Position numbers and translations under genes: made by a program. The notes under the pieces are model-generated. The model saw nothing but the letters and a program-made list of their open reading frames with translations, did not search any database and was not told the DNA's origin. Shown here piece by piece: positions 28,601-39,000 of a stretch of 64,000 bases of DNA. The stretch covers positions 3,162,001-3,226,000 of the forward strand of contig NZ_CP108067.1 in assembly GCF_036178145.1 (NCBI RefSeq). Direction: 5' to 3'. Within the stretch, counting starts at the first letter, position 1. Each line of letters opens with the position of its first letter. This DNA is from Streptomyces sp. NBC_00273. Lineage in GTDB: Bacteria > Actinomycetota > Actinomycetes > Streptomycetales > Streptomycetaceae.

Positions 28601-31171
28601 CGCGAGGCGGTCCGCGAGGCACTTCAGATGGAGGGCAGCCCGTACTGGCGGCTCAAGCAGGTCATGGACGCGTGGTGCGCGCTGTGGTTCTGGCCGCTGG
28701 AGGAAGTGGCGCTGCTGGATGGAACGGCGCCTGACTACTTCAACGGCGACCAGGACCTGAAAAAGATCAAGAAGGGCCGTGACGACCGCAAGGTTGCCCT
28801 GCGCTCGATGGACGACTGGATCGAGTTCGCGGAATCAGTCGTCGGCCGCGTGGACGTGGACCCGGGCAAGGACGCCGGCTCGCTCTTCAAGATCCCGAAG
28901 GTCACCGGCTTGGAGGGACTGGACGAGTTCGAAAGGTCCCTCGACGACAAGATGACCGAACTCTCGGGCTGGGTGGATCCCCTCACCCTGGGCCACCTCT
29001 TCCCCTGGCACGGCACGGCCGTCCACATCGCCAAGGACCGCGGCTTCTTCCACTGGGAGCTGAACTTCGCCCACATCTTCACGGAGGGCGGCTTCGACTT
29101 GATGGTGGGCAACCCGCCGTGGGTCAAGCACGAATGGCAAGAGGGTGGCGTCCTTGCCGAGTTCGAGCCATGGTTCGAGCTTTCAGACAAACCGAGCAGT
29201 GAGGCGTGGACCGAGCAAAAGTCTGGGGTGCTGGACCACACGGCTGCTTGGTCCGCGTTTATGACTGAGCTGGCGGACTCTGCAGCAACGTCCGAATTTC
29301 TTGCATCGAGAGATGCATACCCGGAACTTACTGGAACCCAGCCCGACCTCTACCGAGCATTTATGTTGCTGTCCTGGCGGGCGATTGGGCAGCGCGGAGC
29401 GGCAGGGCTCATCCACCCTGCGACTCACCTGACGGGATCCAAGGAAGGATTGCTGCGGCGAGCAACGTATAGGCGTCTTCGCCTGCACGCCGACTTCGCG
29501 AACGAATTTTACCTGTTCGCCAGACCGGTAATGAACGATACCCATTTCAGCATCAACATTTACGGCAAGTCACGCACGGTTGGCTTCCAACATCTCGCCT
29601 GGCTATTCCACCCCAGCACCCTCCTCGGATCCCTTCGACACGACGGTTCAGGAGAGTTGCCTGCAGTCAAGCGATGGAGTGCGAGCGCAGACAAATACGT
29701 CTGGGATGTCCGCCCTCACGCTAAAAGGATCACCTTTGTCGATCTGGAAACACTACGCGAGTGGAACGAACTCACAAAAGAGGATAATTCTGCAGCCTCG
29801 GATGACGCTCAACTGCTGTTTCCCGTCACGTCTGCCGAACAGGAAGCGATCGCGGCAATCGCGTCCTGGCCACAGAAGATTGAGGACGTGAGCCCTCAGA
29901 TCTCGCGAGGCTTCCACGAGAAGAACGACCGAGCAGCCGGATATTTCAGCTGGGCGCCTGCAAGCGCGGCGTCGTGGGATGAAGTAATCCTGCAGGGATC
30001 ATTCATCGGAGTCGCTACTCCATTCGCCAAGCAGCCTCCGCAGGGCGGATCTAAGACGATGCGCGACTACACCCCTTGGAATCACGCACTCCTAGCAGAA
30101 AATGCAATTCCTCGCACAAACTACTACAGAAAGACAGCTATCGACCGCTACAAGGGAAAGCAAGATCGATGGTTTGACCACGAGAAATACCTGAGAATCT
30201 CAGCGGACCCAGATGCACTCGGCGCTGCGGAAGCCGCAGTTCGGAAGGAAGATCCGCAAGCCCAAGGACCTTACCTGGAGTCGAAGATCCAGGCAGAGCT
30301 GCGAACTGCCTGCTATAGACGCTATTCCGAGTTCTACCGCGTGGCATGGCGGGAGATGAACCGGCCGAAGAATGAGCGTGTCCTTCAGTCGTGCCTGATC
30401 CCACCTGGCCCCACACACATCCACGCGGTCCTAAGCATGGCACTCGAGTCGGCCGCACAAACCGCCCTAGTTGCGGGATTTTTCGCCGCAATCCCATCAG
30501 AGTATCTGCTGCGAATCACCAATCGCGTGCACATGGATGTCTCTGACGCCAAGGCTTTCCCGGCACCTAACCCCGCGCATCCCCTCGCCAACGCATTGCT
30601 ACTTCGCACTCTGCGCCTTAATTGCCAAACCAGCGCGTACAGCACCCTCTGGGAAGATCTATACCACCACTCATGGGAAAGCGAAGCTTGGGCCGCGGAA
30701 TCTTGCTGGCCGCCGCAACTCTCTCAGATTTCATTGGGAATAACAGAAGCGTGGATTACCTCTACACCCTATCGAAGCGAATTGGCGCGCCGCGCTTCTT
30801 TGGTCGAGATCGACGCCTTGGTGGCAGTGTGGCTCGGAATTAGTGCGGACGAGCTAATTGCGATCTATCAGGCCCGGTTCCCAGTACTTCGACAGTATGA
30901 AGAGAAGATGTGGTTTGACGCTTCTGGGCGGCGCATCGCGTACGCGCCCCACGCCAAGGGCTTCGGTCAACCGTCAACGGCTTGGAAGCAGCTCAGCTCG
31001 CACAAGAACTTCCCGCTCGAAGCGAACGTGCCTGACGGGTACGAGGGTCCGCTCTACCGAGCGGATCGGGTGAAGGAGATGCGGGCCGCGCACGCGGAGT
31101 TCACGCGGAGGCTTCGGGCGGCCGGCTGGGAGCCCGGGGATACCGAGCCGCCAGCAGCGGCGGAGGTGTAG
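25637..31171 (+). CDS. Very large Eco57I-type N6-adenine methyltransferase (DrmMI/PglX-like)
   Basis: 1844 residues from GTG 25637. The SAM motif EPALGSGAFLNEAVNQ lies near 673 and the catalytic motif VGNPPWVKHEW near 1157. The N-terminal ~600 residues are a long helical region as in combined restriction-modification proteins, but I see no clear PD-(D/E)XK site, so restriction activity is open. The C-terminal part (about 1170-1770) should carry the target-recognition domain. GC drops sharply from about 29170 to 30960 (sampled lines 50% and 55%, against 73% at 28141-28200), so this half of the gene has been exchanged with DNA of other origin. It ends at a strong hairpin and is the last gene of its strand series. 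Confidence 0.87.
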   Translation: MTFDSLINESEYFPSFYLDDILPKQLASGPLKEWTALERQGQATPRQNLRDLTRPYMDVRAVLGPDAEKYNSLLYARAVDAQEQAAALLKALPAETVPPAFQPLPAAAEGEADTSPEGEWRAALAGWHEGLLKALGFTPQPGHFTAHTPTGPVAAPVAHSEPGIVVLTGGFAEDLDATRGDGPANRLPAPVRVSATKTLTTVRELASWLLNAENAPRYALLLFGGVLILADSQAFSRGRYLAVNLDTALPRKAGKGAKANEIDLIAAIFAATSLRPKEDGSEDEIAKLVAESRDHSVGVTAELRVGLQKSVQLIANEVLRRAREEHGVHPEDLQEWLPETLKEPGDLPRLLTEESLRYLYRILFLLYAEARPELSILPVKSEEYATGYSVARLRELVVQEKLSSTSRDRYHFHESLALLFEKVFTGHPVANTVTSRDALREEAPELVEDDGYEGIRIEALRSRLFDPASIGLVGQKIDYPDPVRPDGSPAPAQPLDLRLRNKVLHQVLRNLTLVEGRGKSRGGFISYANLSINHLGAVYEGLMSYTGFIATEPLYEVAKGGNPEGGSWLITARQVRSGLYADTPGDSVFVKTKDINPETGVPDSVIHPVGSYVYRLAGRDRQTSASYYTPESLTQATVEQTLRFRLDDDGKVDLREPEKSDVTAAEVLRWRVCEPALGSGAFLNEAVNQLAELYLKLAQHEADEQIDPEEYPRELQKVKAYIALHNAYGVDLNKTAVELAEISLWLNTMYPGMRAPWYGLHLHRGNSLIGAARKVYPGKTLGEGGWLKAAAQQAPRAVPLSEKLTGTGVHRPVHQFLLPALGWGSVGDSVSVRKGTGQSVVAGSVADWLEPELIEAMKKWRSGIRRAPKGEKKAPSTKAPTTQASALAKETRTGQASFDLGLDIWEQPGLEVPSEPVAPAKRSAKQPEVQDPGDGRTETGRLRALAERVEYLWDLVKLRLELSEQEISRDIPVWGTPVDADRSTPVMDREAVREALQMEGSPYWRLKQVMDAWCALWFWPLEEVALLDGTAPDYFNGDQDLKKIKKGRDDRKVALRSMDDWIEFAESVVGRVDVDPGKDAGSLFKIPKVTGLEGLDEFERSLDDKMTELSGWVDPLTLGHLFPWHGTAVHIAKDRGFFHWELNFAHIFTEGGFDLMVGNPPWVKHEWQEGGVLAEFEPWFELSDKPSSEAWTEQKSGVLDHTAAWSAFMTELADSAATSEFLASRDAYPELTGTQPDLYRAFMLLSWRAIGQRGAAGLIHPATHLTGSKEGLLRRATYRRLRLHADFANEFYLFARPVMNDTHFSINIYGKSRTVGFQHLAWLFHPSTLLGSLRHDGSGELPAVKRWSASADKYVWDVRPHAKRITFVDLETLREWNELTKEDNSAASDDAQLLFPVTSAEQEAIAAIASWPQKIEDVSPQISRGFHEKNDRAAGYFSWAPASAASWDEVILQGSFIGVATPFAKQPPQGGSKTMRDYTPWNHALLAENAIPRTNYYRKTAIDRYKGKQDRWFDHEKYLRISADPDALGAAEAAVRKEDPQAQGPYLESKIQAELRTACYRRYSEFYRVAWREMNRPKNERVLQSCLIPPGPTHIHAVLSMALESAAQTALVAGFFAAIPSEYLLRITNRVHMDVSDAKAFPAPNPAHPLANALLLRTLRLNCQTSAYSTLWEDLYHHSWESEAWAAESCWPPQLSQISLGITEAWITSTPYRSELARRASLVEIDALVAVWLGISADELIAIYQARFPVLRQYEEKMWFDASGRRIAYAPHAKGFGQPSTAWKQLSSHKNFPLEANVPDGYEGPLYRADRVKEMRAAHAEFTRRLRAAGWEPGDTEPPAAAEV

Positions 31172-31181
31172 CAAACACGCA

Positions 31182-31216
31182 GGAGCCCTGCCGCCTGGTG
31201 CAGGCGGCAGGGCTCC
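31182..31216. terminator. Bidirectional hairpin terminator between methyltransferase and DUF397 gene
   Basis: A perfect 16-bp stem (31182-31197 with 31201-31216) and a 3-base GTG loop, lying between convergent genes. There is no T-tract, as is common in Streptomyces. Confidence 0.88.
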
Positions 31217-31232
31217 CCCGCTCGGCAACCGA

Positions 31233-31445
31233 TCAGGCGTCGTGGGCAACGGCCACGGCGACCAAGCCCGACCACGCCTCCGGTGACACTCTTACAATCG
31301 GGCCAGCCAAGGTCTTCGAGTCGCGGACGTACACGGAACCACCGGTGGTCGCGACCTCCACGCACTCGCCGCCGCCACCACCGCTGTAACTGCTCTTGAA
31401 CCAGGCCGAGTCCGGAACCACGGATCCGTTGGGCTGAACAGTCAT
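31233..31445 (-). CDS. DUF397 domain protein
   Basis: 70 residues containing the hallmark AWFKSSYSGGGGGECVEVA and VRDSK segments of DUF397. ATGA overlap with the upstream XRE regulator gene. In Streptomyces, DUF397 proteins pair with WhiJ-like XRE regulators, and antagonism between the partners has been described for such loci. Its target here is unknown. Confidence 0.95.
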   Translation of the reverse strand: MTVQPNGSVVPDSAWFKSSYSGGGGGECVEVATTGGSVYVRDSKTLAGPIVRVSPEAWSGLVAVAVAHDA

Positions 31446-32323
31446 CTCTCTCCCAGCAGCTTCTCGATGAACTCCGACGACTCACGCGGGGTGAGCGCCT
31501 GAGACCGGATGATGCCATAGCGGGATTCGAGCTCGTGGATCTTGGCGCGAGCCGTGTACATGCGACTGTCGTCCTGCACTTCCGTGTAGGCGATGCGCTG
31601 CCCGTCCGCAGTGTCGATCAAGTTGAACGGGCCGCCGAGGCCGGCGTGATCCTCCCTGTCCACTGGCATGACCTGGATCTCCACGTTGCGCTTCTGCCCC
31701 AGGAGCAGGATCTGTTCCAGTTGCCCGAGCAGAACCTCTCGCCCGCCGATGGGCCTGCGCAGGACGAACTCCTCGATCACGAAGCTGAGGAGCGGAGCCG
31801 GACGCCGATCGTAGATCTCCTGCCGCGCCATGCGGGCCGACACGCGTTGTTCAATGAGGTCGTCGTCCAGCAGCGGCCGCTGCATCCGGAACACGGCCCG
31901 CGCGTAATCCTCTGTCTGGAGCAGCCCCGGCACGGCGATGGCCGCATACACGCTGAGCGCAAGCGCCTTCGCCTCCAACCGGGCTGCATCGCGGAAGAAC
32001 GCCGGGTACTGGGCCCGCGCCACCTCCTCCTTCAGCACCTTCAGGACACCGCCCGCACCCAGCTCCTCATCCGCCCGGTCGATGAACCGCGGCGGCGGGA
32101 TCCGCCGCCCCTGCTCGTACGAGGAGATGCTCGACGCCGAGTAGCCCAACCGCGCGCCCAGCTCGGCCCGTTCCACTCCCGCCGCCACCCGGACCAGCTT
32201 CAGCTGCCTCCCGAACGCGGCGACGATCCCCGTCCCCGGTTCGTCCTCCGGGCGCGGGCCCTCGCCGCCGTCCGGCTCGTCTACACCCAGGTCGTCTTCC
32301 ACCAGCCACCGCCTGTCCACCAC
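31442..32323 (-). CDS. WhiJ-like XRE transcriptional regulator (HTH plus DUF5753)
   Basis: About 293 residues from GTG 32323 (GTG 32320 also possible). An HTH of the XRE type lies near residues 40-85 (LGYSASSISSYEQGRRIPP), followed by the ligand/partner domain DUF5753 (VPGLLQTEDYARAVF, IEEFVLRRPIGG). It is coupled by ATGA to DUF397 and divergent from an anti-sigma-type ATPase. It likely controls this module and perhaps the helicase genes on either side. Confidence 0.94.
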   Translation of the reverse strand: MVDRRWLVEDDLGVDEPDGGEGPRPEDEPGTGIVAAFGRQLKLVRVAAGVERAELGARLGYSASSISSYEQGRRIPPPRFIDRADEELGAGGVLKVLKEEVARAQYPAFFRDAARLEAKALALSVYAAIAVPGLLQTEDYARAVFRMQRPLLDDDLIEQRVSARMARQEIYDRRPAPLLSFVIEEFVLRRPIGGREVLLGQLEQILLLGQKRNVEIQVMPVDREDHAGLGGPFNLIDTADGQRIAYTEVQDDSRMYTARAKIHELESRYGIIRSQALTPRESSEFIEKLLGER

Positions 32324-32428
32324 GCCGCGCGCTGCCCCGCGTACACCTCACGCACGACCGCGTACAAGCAGTCCGCGTCAGTGCGTCACCACTGGTCACG
32401 CTACGCCACCACCGGAAGCGTTGTCCGC
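32324..32428. promoter_or_regulatory. Divergent promoter region of the regulatory trio
   Basis: 105 bases between the XRE gene (minus) and the ATPase gene (plus). It has a short GTCAC direct repeat (in GTCACCACTGGTCAC) but no clear -10/-35 pair. Likely binding site of the XRE regulator by position only. Confidence 0.35.
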
Positions 32429-32908
32429 ATGATGGAACAACCCGCCACCCCGACCGCAGCCATGCAACTCAGCAACCCCACGCACCACTTCAGCATGCGG
32501 TTCAGCTCCACCCCGCGCGGTGCCCGCCTTGCCCGGCGGCTGGCCGCCGTACGTCTCGACTCGTGGGGGTACCCGTACGACTGCACCGCCCACGCCGACG
32601 TGACTCTGCTCGTCGCTGAGCTCTGCGCCAACGCCATCCAGCACGGCCACGTACCCGGCCGGGACTTCCGGCTCGACCTGAAGGCGGTCACCCCCACCAC
32701 GCTCCGTGTCGAGGTCACCGACACCCGCGCCGAACGGCTCCCCACCCAGATCCACGACACCGCGCACGCCGAGCACGGCCGTGGCCTGAACATCGTCGCC
32801 GCCCTGGCCGCCCGATGGGACTGGGGCTACCGACCCGAAGGAGGGCCCGGGAAGATCGTCTGGGCGGAGTACGAGGCGACGAAGACACCGGCGTCATCCG
32901 CGCCCTGA
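32429..32908 (+). CDS. Anti-sigma-factor-like HATPase protein
   Basis: About 159 residues from ATG 32429 (a second ATG follows directly at 32432). A single GHKL ATPase domain: N-box VAELCANAIQHG, a G1-like VTDTRAERLP and GRGLNIVAALAARW. No kinase partner domain is present, so it is of the RsbW-like anti-sigma/regulatory type common in Streptomyces next to WhiJ/DUF397 pairs. Together the three genes form an AbaA-type regulatory cassette placed inside the defence island. Confidence 0.9.
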   Translation: MMEQPATPTAAMQLSNPTHHFSMRFSSTPRGARLARRLAAVRLDSWGYPYDCTAHADVTLLVAELCANAIQHGHVPGRDFRLDLKAVTPTTLRVEVTDTRAERLPTQIHDTAHAEHGRGLNIVAALAARWDWGYRPEGGPGKIVWAEYEATKTPASSAP

Positions 32909-33046
32909 TCGCCCGTACCCCCTCCCACCAGCCCTCATCGGCTGAAACCGGCCCGACTGTCGGAGCGCGCACGTAGAGTGGTCGAGATCGTCGTCGCGAT
33001 CAGTGACACGAGTCGTGAGCAGGATCTACGGGAGGGCCGGCGAGCC

Positions 33047-36000
33047 ATGAGACCCACACTCGCCGCGCAGGCACTGCGCGAGACCACGGTCGAGTATTTG
33101 ACCACCACCTTCGCGCTGGCCGAACCCGCCACCCAGCGGGCACTCACCGACTTCCTCACCGACCCCGCCGACGGGCTCTTCCGCGGCCCCTACCTCCGGA
33201 TCCGGCGGCCCTTCCGGGCCGCGGAGCCCGGCTGGGAGCAGCACCTCGACTGGTACAAGGACGATTTCTGGCCGTACGCGCACCAGGCTGAGGCTTTCGC
33301 GCGCCTGACCACCAAGGGCGGGCACGTCCCGCAGCCGACGCTGGTCACCACCGGTACCGGATCCGGCAAGACGGAGTCCTTCCTCGTCCCCGTCGTCGAC
33401 CACTGCCGTCGCGCCAAGGCCGCCGGCAAGCCCGGCATCAAGGCCGTCCTCCTCTATCCGATGAACGCCCTCGCGGGGGACCAGGCCGATCGGCTCGGCA
33501 AGCTCCTGGAGGACGAGCGGCTGGCCGACGTCACCGCCGGCCTCTACATCGGTGAGGCCAGCTCCACCGCGAACGGCTCGCCGTACGGGCGGGTCATGGT
33601 CGAGCGAGCCGAGATACGGCGCAATCCGCCGGACATCCTGATCACCAACTACAAGATGCTGGACCTCCTCCTCCAGCGGCAGCAGGACGCCCCCTTGTGG
33701 GCCGACGCGGACCTCGCGTACATCGTGATCGACGAGTTCCACACCTACGACGGCGCCCAGGGCACGGATGTCGCCATGCTGCTGCGCCGTCTCGGCAAGG
33801 TGGTCGGAGCCTCCGAGAACGGGCGCCCGCTCGGCTCGATCTGCCCCGTCGCGACCTCCGCGACCCTCGGCGAGGCACCCGTAGCAGCCGACAAGCAGGT
33901 ACAAGGAGGCTCCGGACCGCGCGCCATGCTGGACGTGGCCTCGCAGGTGTTCGGTACGCGCTTCCCCGACGACTCCGTCATCGGGGAGGACCGGCGCGAC
34001 CTGAACTCCTTCCTCGCCCCCGTTGATCTGACCCTGCCGCTCCCCTCCCCCGCCGAACTCGCGGCTCTCCCCGAGCCTGCCCCCGCCGACCACGGCCTGG
34101 ACGACATCGCACGCGCCGTTCTCGGCTGCGACACCTCCGACCCCCGCGAGCTCGGACGGCGGCTGCTCGCGCACCCCCTCACGCACCAGCTGCTGGGCGC
34201 CGACGTGGACCAGCCGCTGACCGCCGAGGAGGTGCTGGGCTCCTTCCCGGCCACCTCCGCGTGGTGCGTCGCGGCGGCCCAGGACCCGAAGACCGCCGCC
34301 GAGGCACTGGCCCGGTTCATCGCCCTGATCTCGGTGGCCCGTGCTCCTGATGCACCCGCGGGCCAGGACCGGCCGCTCCTGTTGATCGAGACGCACCTGT
34401 GGGTGCGGTCCCTGTCTCGCGTGCTGCGGTTCGTCTCGCCGACGCCGGTGTTCTCCTGGTCGGACGCCGACCAGGCCGCAGCCACCGCGGTGGCGTCGGC
34501 CGCCCAGGAGGAGCGGCGCCGGAAGGCAGCACGCTCCGGGCGGCTGCCGTCTACGTACTGCCGGCACTGCGGGCGCTCCGGCTGGTCCGCCGTATGCCCC
34601 GAACGCAACCCGTCCTCCCTCGTGACGGCCCCCGACGACATCTACCGGCTCAGTGCGGGCGGCGGCGCCGGCAAGGCGCGGGTGCGTGCGCTGATCACCG
34701 CCACGCAGGCCGAGGCAGCCGAGCAGGCCCGGCGGGCCCTGGCACGCAGCCTGCGGCGCGGGCGCCGCTCGGCAACCCACGAGGCCACTGTGCTGGTGCT
34801 GGAGGACAACGGCGAGACGCTGCGGCGCGTCGACCCGGACGAGGTATTCCTCGCCGACGGGCAGATCGCCGAGGCCCCGGAGAACGGGGTCTTCGTCAAG
34901 GCCTGGTTCGACAACGCCGACCAGGACGACTACGCGAAGCAGGACCGGTGCCCCGCCTGTGGCCAGGCCCAGGGCATCCGCTTCCTTGGTGCCGGTGTGG
35001 CCCCCCTCGCCTCCGTGGCGGTCACCCAGCTGTTCACCGGTGGCGAGCTGCCGAAGAAGGACGACGAGGGCAGTGACCGGCGCAAGACCCTGATCTTCAA
35101 CGACTCGGTGCAGGACGCCGCGCACCGGGCGGGCTTCGTGGCGAGCCGGGCATGGAAGTTCTCGTTGCGCGCGCTCGTGCACGAGCAGTTGGCGGAGCGC
35201 TCCGCGGAGGTTCCCGGCTTCGACAAGGACGGCGTACCGCTCAATGAGCTGATCGCGGCTCTGGTGCGCCGGGCCTCCGTCGACAAGGAGAAGCTCCTGG
35301 CCTCCGTCGTGCCGCCGGATCTGCACGACGTGGACCGGGTGAAGCGGCTACTGGCCGGCAAAAAGCGCCTACCCAAGGGCACTTGGGACCTGGTCGGCGA
35401 GCGTCTGGCCTTCAACACCCTGCTGGAGTTCGGGCTGAACTCCCGGCAGGGGCGCACCCTGGAGCTCACGCGTACGGTGGCCGCGGAGGTATACCTCCCG
35501 GATCCGGAACGAGCGGCGAGGACGGCCGAAGGACTGTACGAGGAGCACCTGCGGCGGCAGCTGCCCGTGGACCCACAGGACGAACTCCCGGCGGTGGACG
35601 GCGACGAGGACGAACTCGCACCGGCCCCGAAGCCGGCTCTCCCGGCCTCCGGGCCCGAACGGCTGCGCCGCTTCGAGGGGTTCGTACGCGGCCTGCTGGA
35701 ACACCTGCGCGTGAGCGGCGGCGTTCAGCACGCCTGGCTGAACGGGTTCATCGAGGGCGAGGGGCGCAGCCGCTACACGATCTGGACCGGGCGCCCCGAG
35801 GGCATGCAGGCCTTCGGCCGGAACTCGGACGCTCCCGCGTTCGTGCTCTCCGGAGCGCGTTCGGGCCGTACCGACTTCGAGCGGGTCGACACCAAGGAGA
35901 GCTGGTACACCGACTTCGCCGAGCGCTGTCTGGGCATGGACCGCGCGCTGGCGGCGGGGTACCTGGCCGAGCTGCTGCCGCGACTGGCGGACCGCGAGAT

Positions 36001-39000
36001 CGGGGCGCTCGCGTACCGGCGTACCGGCGAGAACAAGGCCGGCGGCAACAACAAGGGCCACGGCGTGTACGGGCTCACCCCCGGCCACATCCGGGTGCGG
36101 CCGCTCAGCGACGAGCAGACCGCGCACGCGGCCCTCGCCTGCCCGGAGTGCGGCTGGACGCAGACCGTTCCGCCGGAGCGGGTCGGGGTGTGGCAGGGGC
36201 TGCCGTGTCCGCTCAAGGGCTGCGCGGGCGAGCTCGCCGTACCCTCGGCGCAGGCCGCGGGGCGAGCTGCGCGGGACTACCGGTGGGACTACTACCGCCG
36301 GCTGTACCGCGAGGCCGGCCCGTACAGCGTGGTCGCCGCCGAGCACACGGGTGTGCTGAGCCGCAAGGAGCGCGAAGAGGTCGAGAAGGGGTTCCGGCAG
36401 GGTGTCCGGCACACCGACCCGAACGTGCTCTCCTGCACGCCCACTCTGGAACTTGGCATCGACATCGGGCAGTTGGAGGCGGTGATCCTGGCCTCGCTGC
36501 CTCCGAGCACCGCCGGTTACGTACAGCGGGTGGGCCGCGCCGGCCGGTCAACGGGCAACGCCCTCATGGTCTCGCTCGCCGACACCAGCCCGCGCGCCCT
36601 CTACCACCTGTCCGAACCGCGGCAGCTGATCGCGGGCCGCATCCTGCCTCCCGGATGCTTCCTGTCGGCGGGTGAGCTGCTGCGCCGCCAGTACACGGCG
36701 CATCTGCTCGACCTGGCCGCGCGCGGCCGGCTGGAGGGCGTACAGCCTCTGCCCGACCGGGTGACGGCGCTGTTCGGCCGGGTCGGCTGGCTGCGGCGGT
36801 TCGAGCAGGCCGTGACGGGCCGCATGGATCTCGTGGGTGAGTTCCTCGACCTGTTCCCCGAGATCGCGGGAGTGCCGGACTCGGGCGTCTCGCGCGATGC
36901 CCGCAAGGCCCTACGGCGTTATGCGGACGGAGGTCTGGCCAAGGCCCTACAGGAAGCCGAGGACTCCTGGGAGTCGGAGCGGGCCGAGCTGGTGGACCGC
37001 CGCGCCATGATCAACGAGGCGGCGGAGGCGCTGCACGAGAACGTCGAGGACGAGGCGAGGGAGAAGCGCAACCTCGCCCGCGAGGCCGCTGCTGTCGGCA
37101 AGCGGGTGCAGGAGTTCGCCCAGGCCGGAGCGCAGGCCTTCCTTGTGGAGCGGGGCTTGCTGCCGAACTACAGCCTGGTGGAGGACGGGGTGCGACTGGA
37201 GGCCGCCCTCACCCGCAAGGAGCCCCCGCGCCGGAGCCGGGCGAACGTATCCGGCGAAGCACCCAAGTCGCAGTGGCGCACCGAGAACCGGGTGTATGAC
37301 CGGCCGTCGGAGTCGGCGCTCACCGAGCTGGCGCCCGGCAACTCGTACTACGTGCGCGGCTACCGCCACAAGATCGACGGCTTCGACCTGGGGCCTCGCC
37401 CGAAGGAAGGGGAGGAGGACCCCCGATCGGCTGTGGTCGCATGGCGGGTCTGCCAGGAGTGCGGATACGTCCGCACAAAGAACGCGGAGACGGATACCGC
37501 ACCCTGCCCGCGCTGTGCCGGCCCCGGCATCGGCGGACGGACAGCCCTGCACCACGTCATCGTGCCCCGCAAGGTCACCTCGCGCGACAAGCGGGATGAC
37601 GCCCGGATCATCGACGACCACGACTCGCGCAACCAGCGGTACTACTCGACGGCCACGGCCGTGGACATCGATCCCGCCGCGATCAAGGAGAGCTGGCGGC
37701 ACGCGGGGACGACCTTCGGTGTCGATCACGTGCGTGAAGCCGTGATCCGGCGGTTCAACCTGGGTCCCGCCAAGCTCACCCGGCGCCCCGACACGAACTT
37801 CGCCGGAGCCGAGGTCAGCGTCACCCCGTTCGTGGTCTGCCCGCTGTGCGGAGGCGCCTCCGACCGCGAGCCGGGGCACGCCCCCGTACAGGAAGAGCTG
37901 AGCGAGTCGCTGGCCGGGCGCCCGGAGCTGGCGCACCACCGGCCCTGGTGCCCCACCCGGCGCCGGGACCGGCCCGTGCACGCCGATGACCGGCGGGTGA
38001 TCACCGCCACCGAGCACAAGACGGAGGCGCTGCGCATCCTGCTGCAAGCGGCGACCCTCCACGTGCCGGAGCGGCTGGCCTCGTTCTCCGCCGCTCTGCA
38101 CCTGGGCCTGGCCCTGCGCTACGGCGGCGATCCGGCGCACATCCGTTCCACTCCGAGCACGGAGCCGGACCGGGAGAGCGGCCTGACCCGGAACTACCTG
38201 GTGCTGTACGACTCCCTGCCGGGCGGTACGGGATACCTCCAGCGGCTCGTCGAGGGCGAGGGCGAGGAGTTCCGGGCCGTCCTGGCGGCAGCCCAGGCGT
38301 ATCTGCGGGACTGCCCCTGCAGGGACGGGCGGCGGCGCGCCTGCCACCTGTGCCTCCTCGGCTACGCCCCGGAGCGGGAGTACCCGCTCCTGGACCGGCA
38401 AGAGGCCCTGTGGATGCTCGACGACATGCTGGGCGAGGACGGCCGCAGCCGCTGGGCGGTGCACCCTGTACGCAAGGATCAGGCGGGGAGGGAAGCAGCC
38501 GAGGAAGAAGACCGGCTCCGCTTCGCCGAGCAGGCACAGAGCGATCTGGAGCGGCGCTTCATCGACTGCCTGGACCGTTGGCTCGCCGACCCCGCCCACC
38601 AGGCCGATGTCGACCACGAGGAGACACCGACTGGACGACACGGCAAGCAGTTCACCCTGCGGCGGCGGGACGGCTCGCCGATCCGCTGGGAGTCGGTGGC
38701 CCAGAAGCCGCTGTACGCCCACGGCACCGTGCCCGACCTGCTGTTGCGCCCGGTGGCAGGTGAGACGACGAGCGACGGCGCTCCGCCCATGCCCGTCGCG
38801 ATCTACCTGGACGGATATCGCTGGCACGCCTCGGCAGCCACCAACCGCATCGCCGGGGACGCGTCCAAACGCGCCCGTCTCCGCGCCGACGGCACCCTGG
38901 TCTGGCAGATCACTTGGGACGACGTGATCGCCTGGGAGAAGGAACTGCGGACGCAGGCCGGGCGGGGCCCGGCCGAGGACGACGGCGGCGTAAAGGCGCT

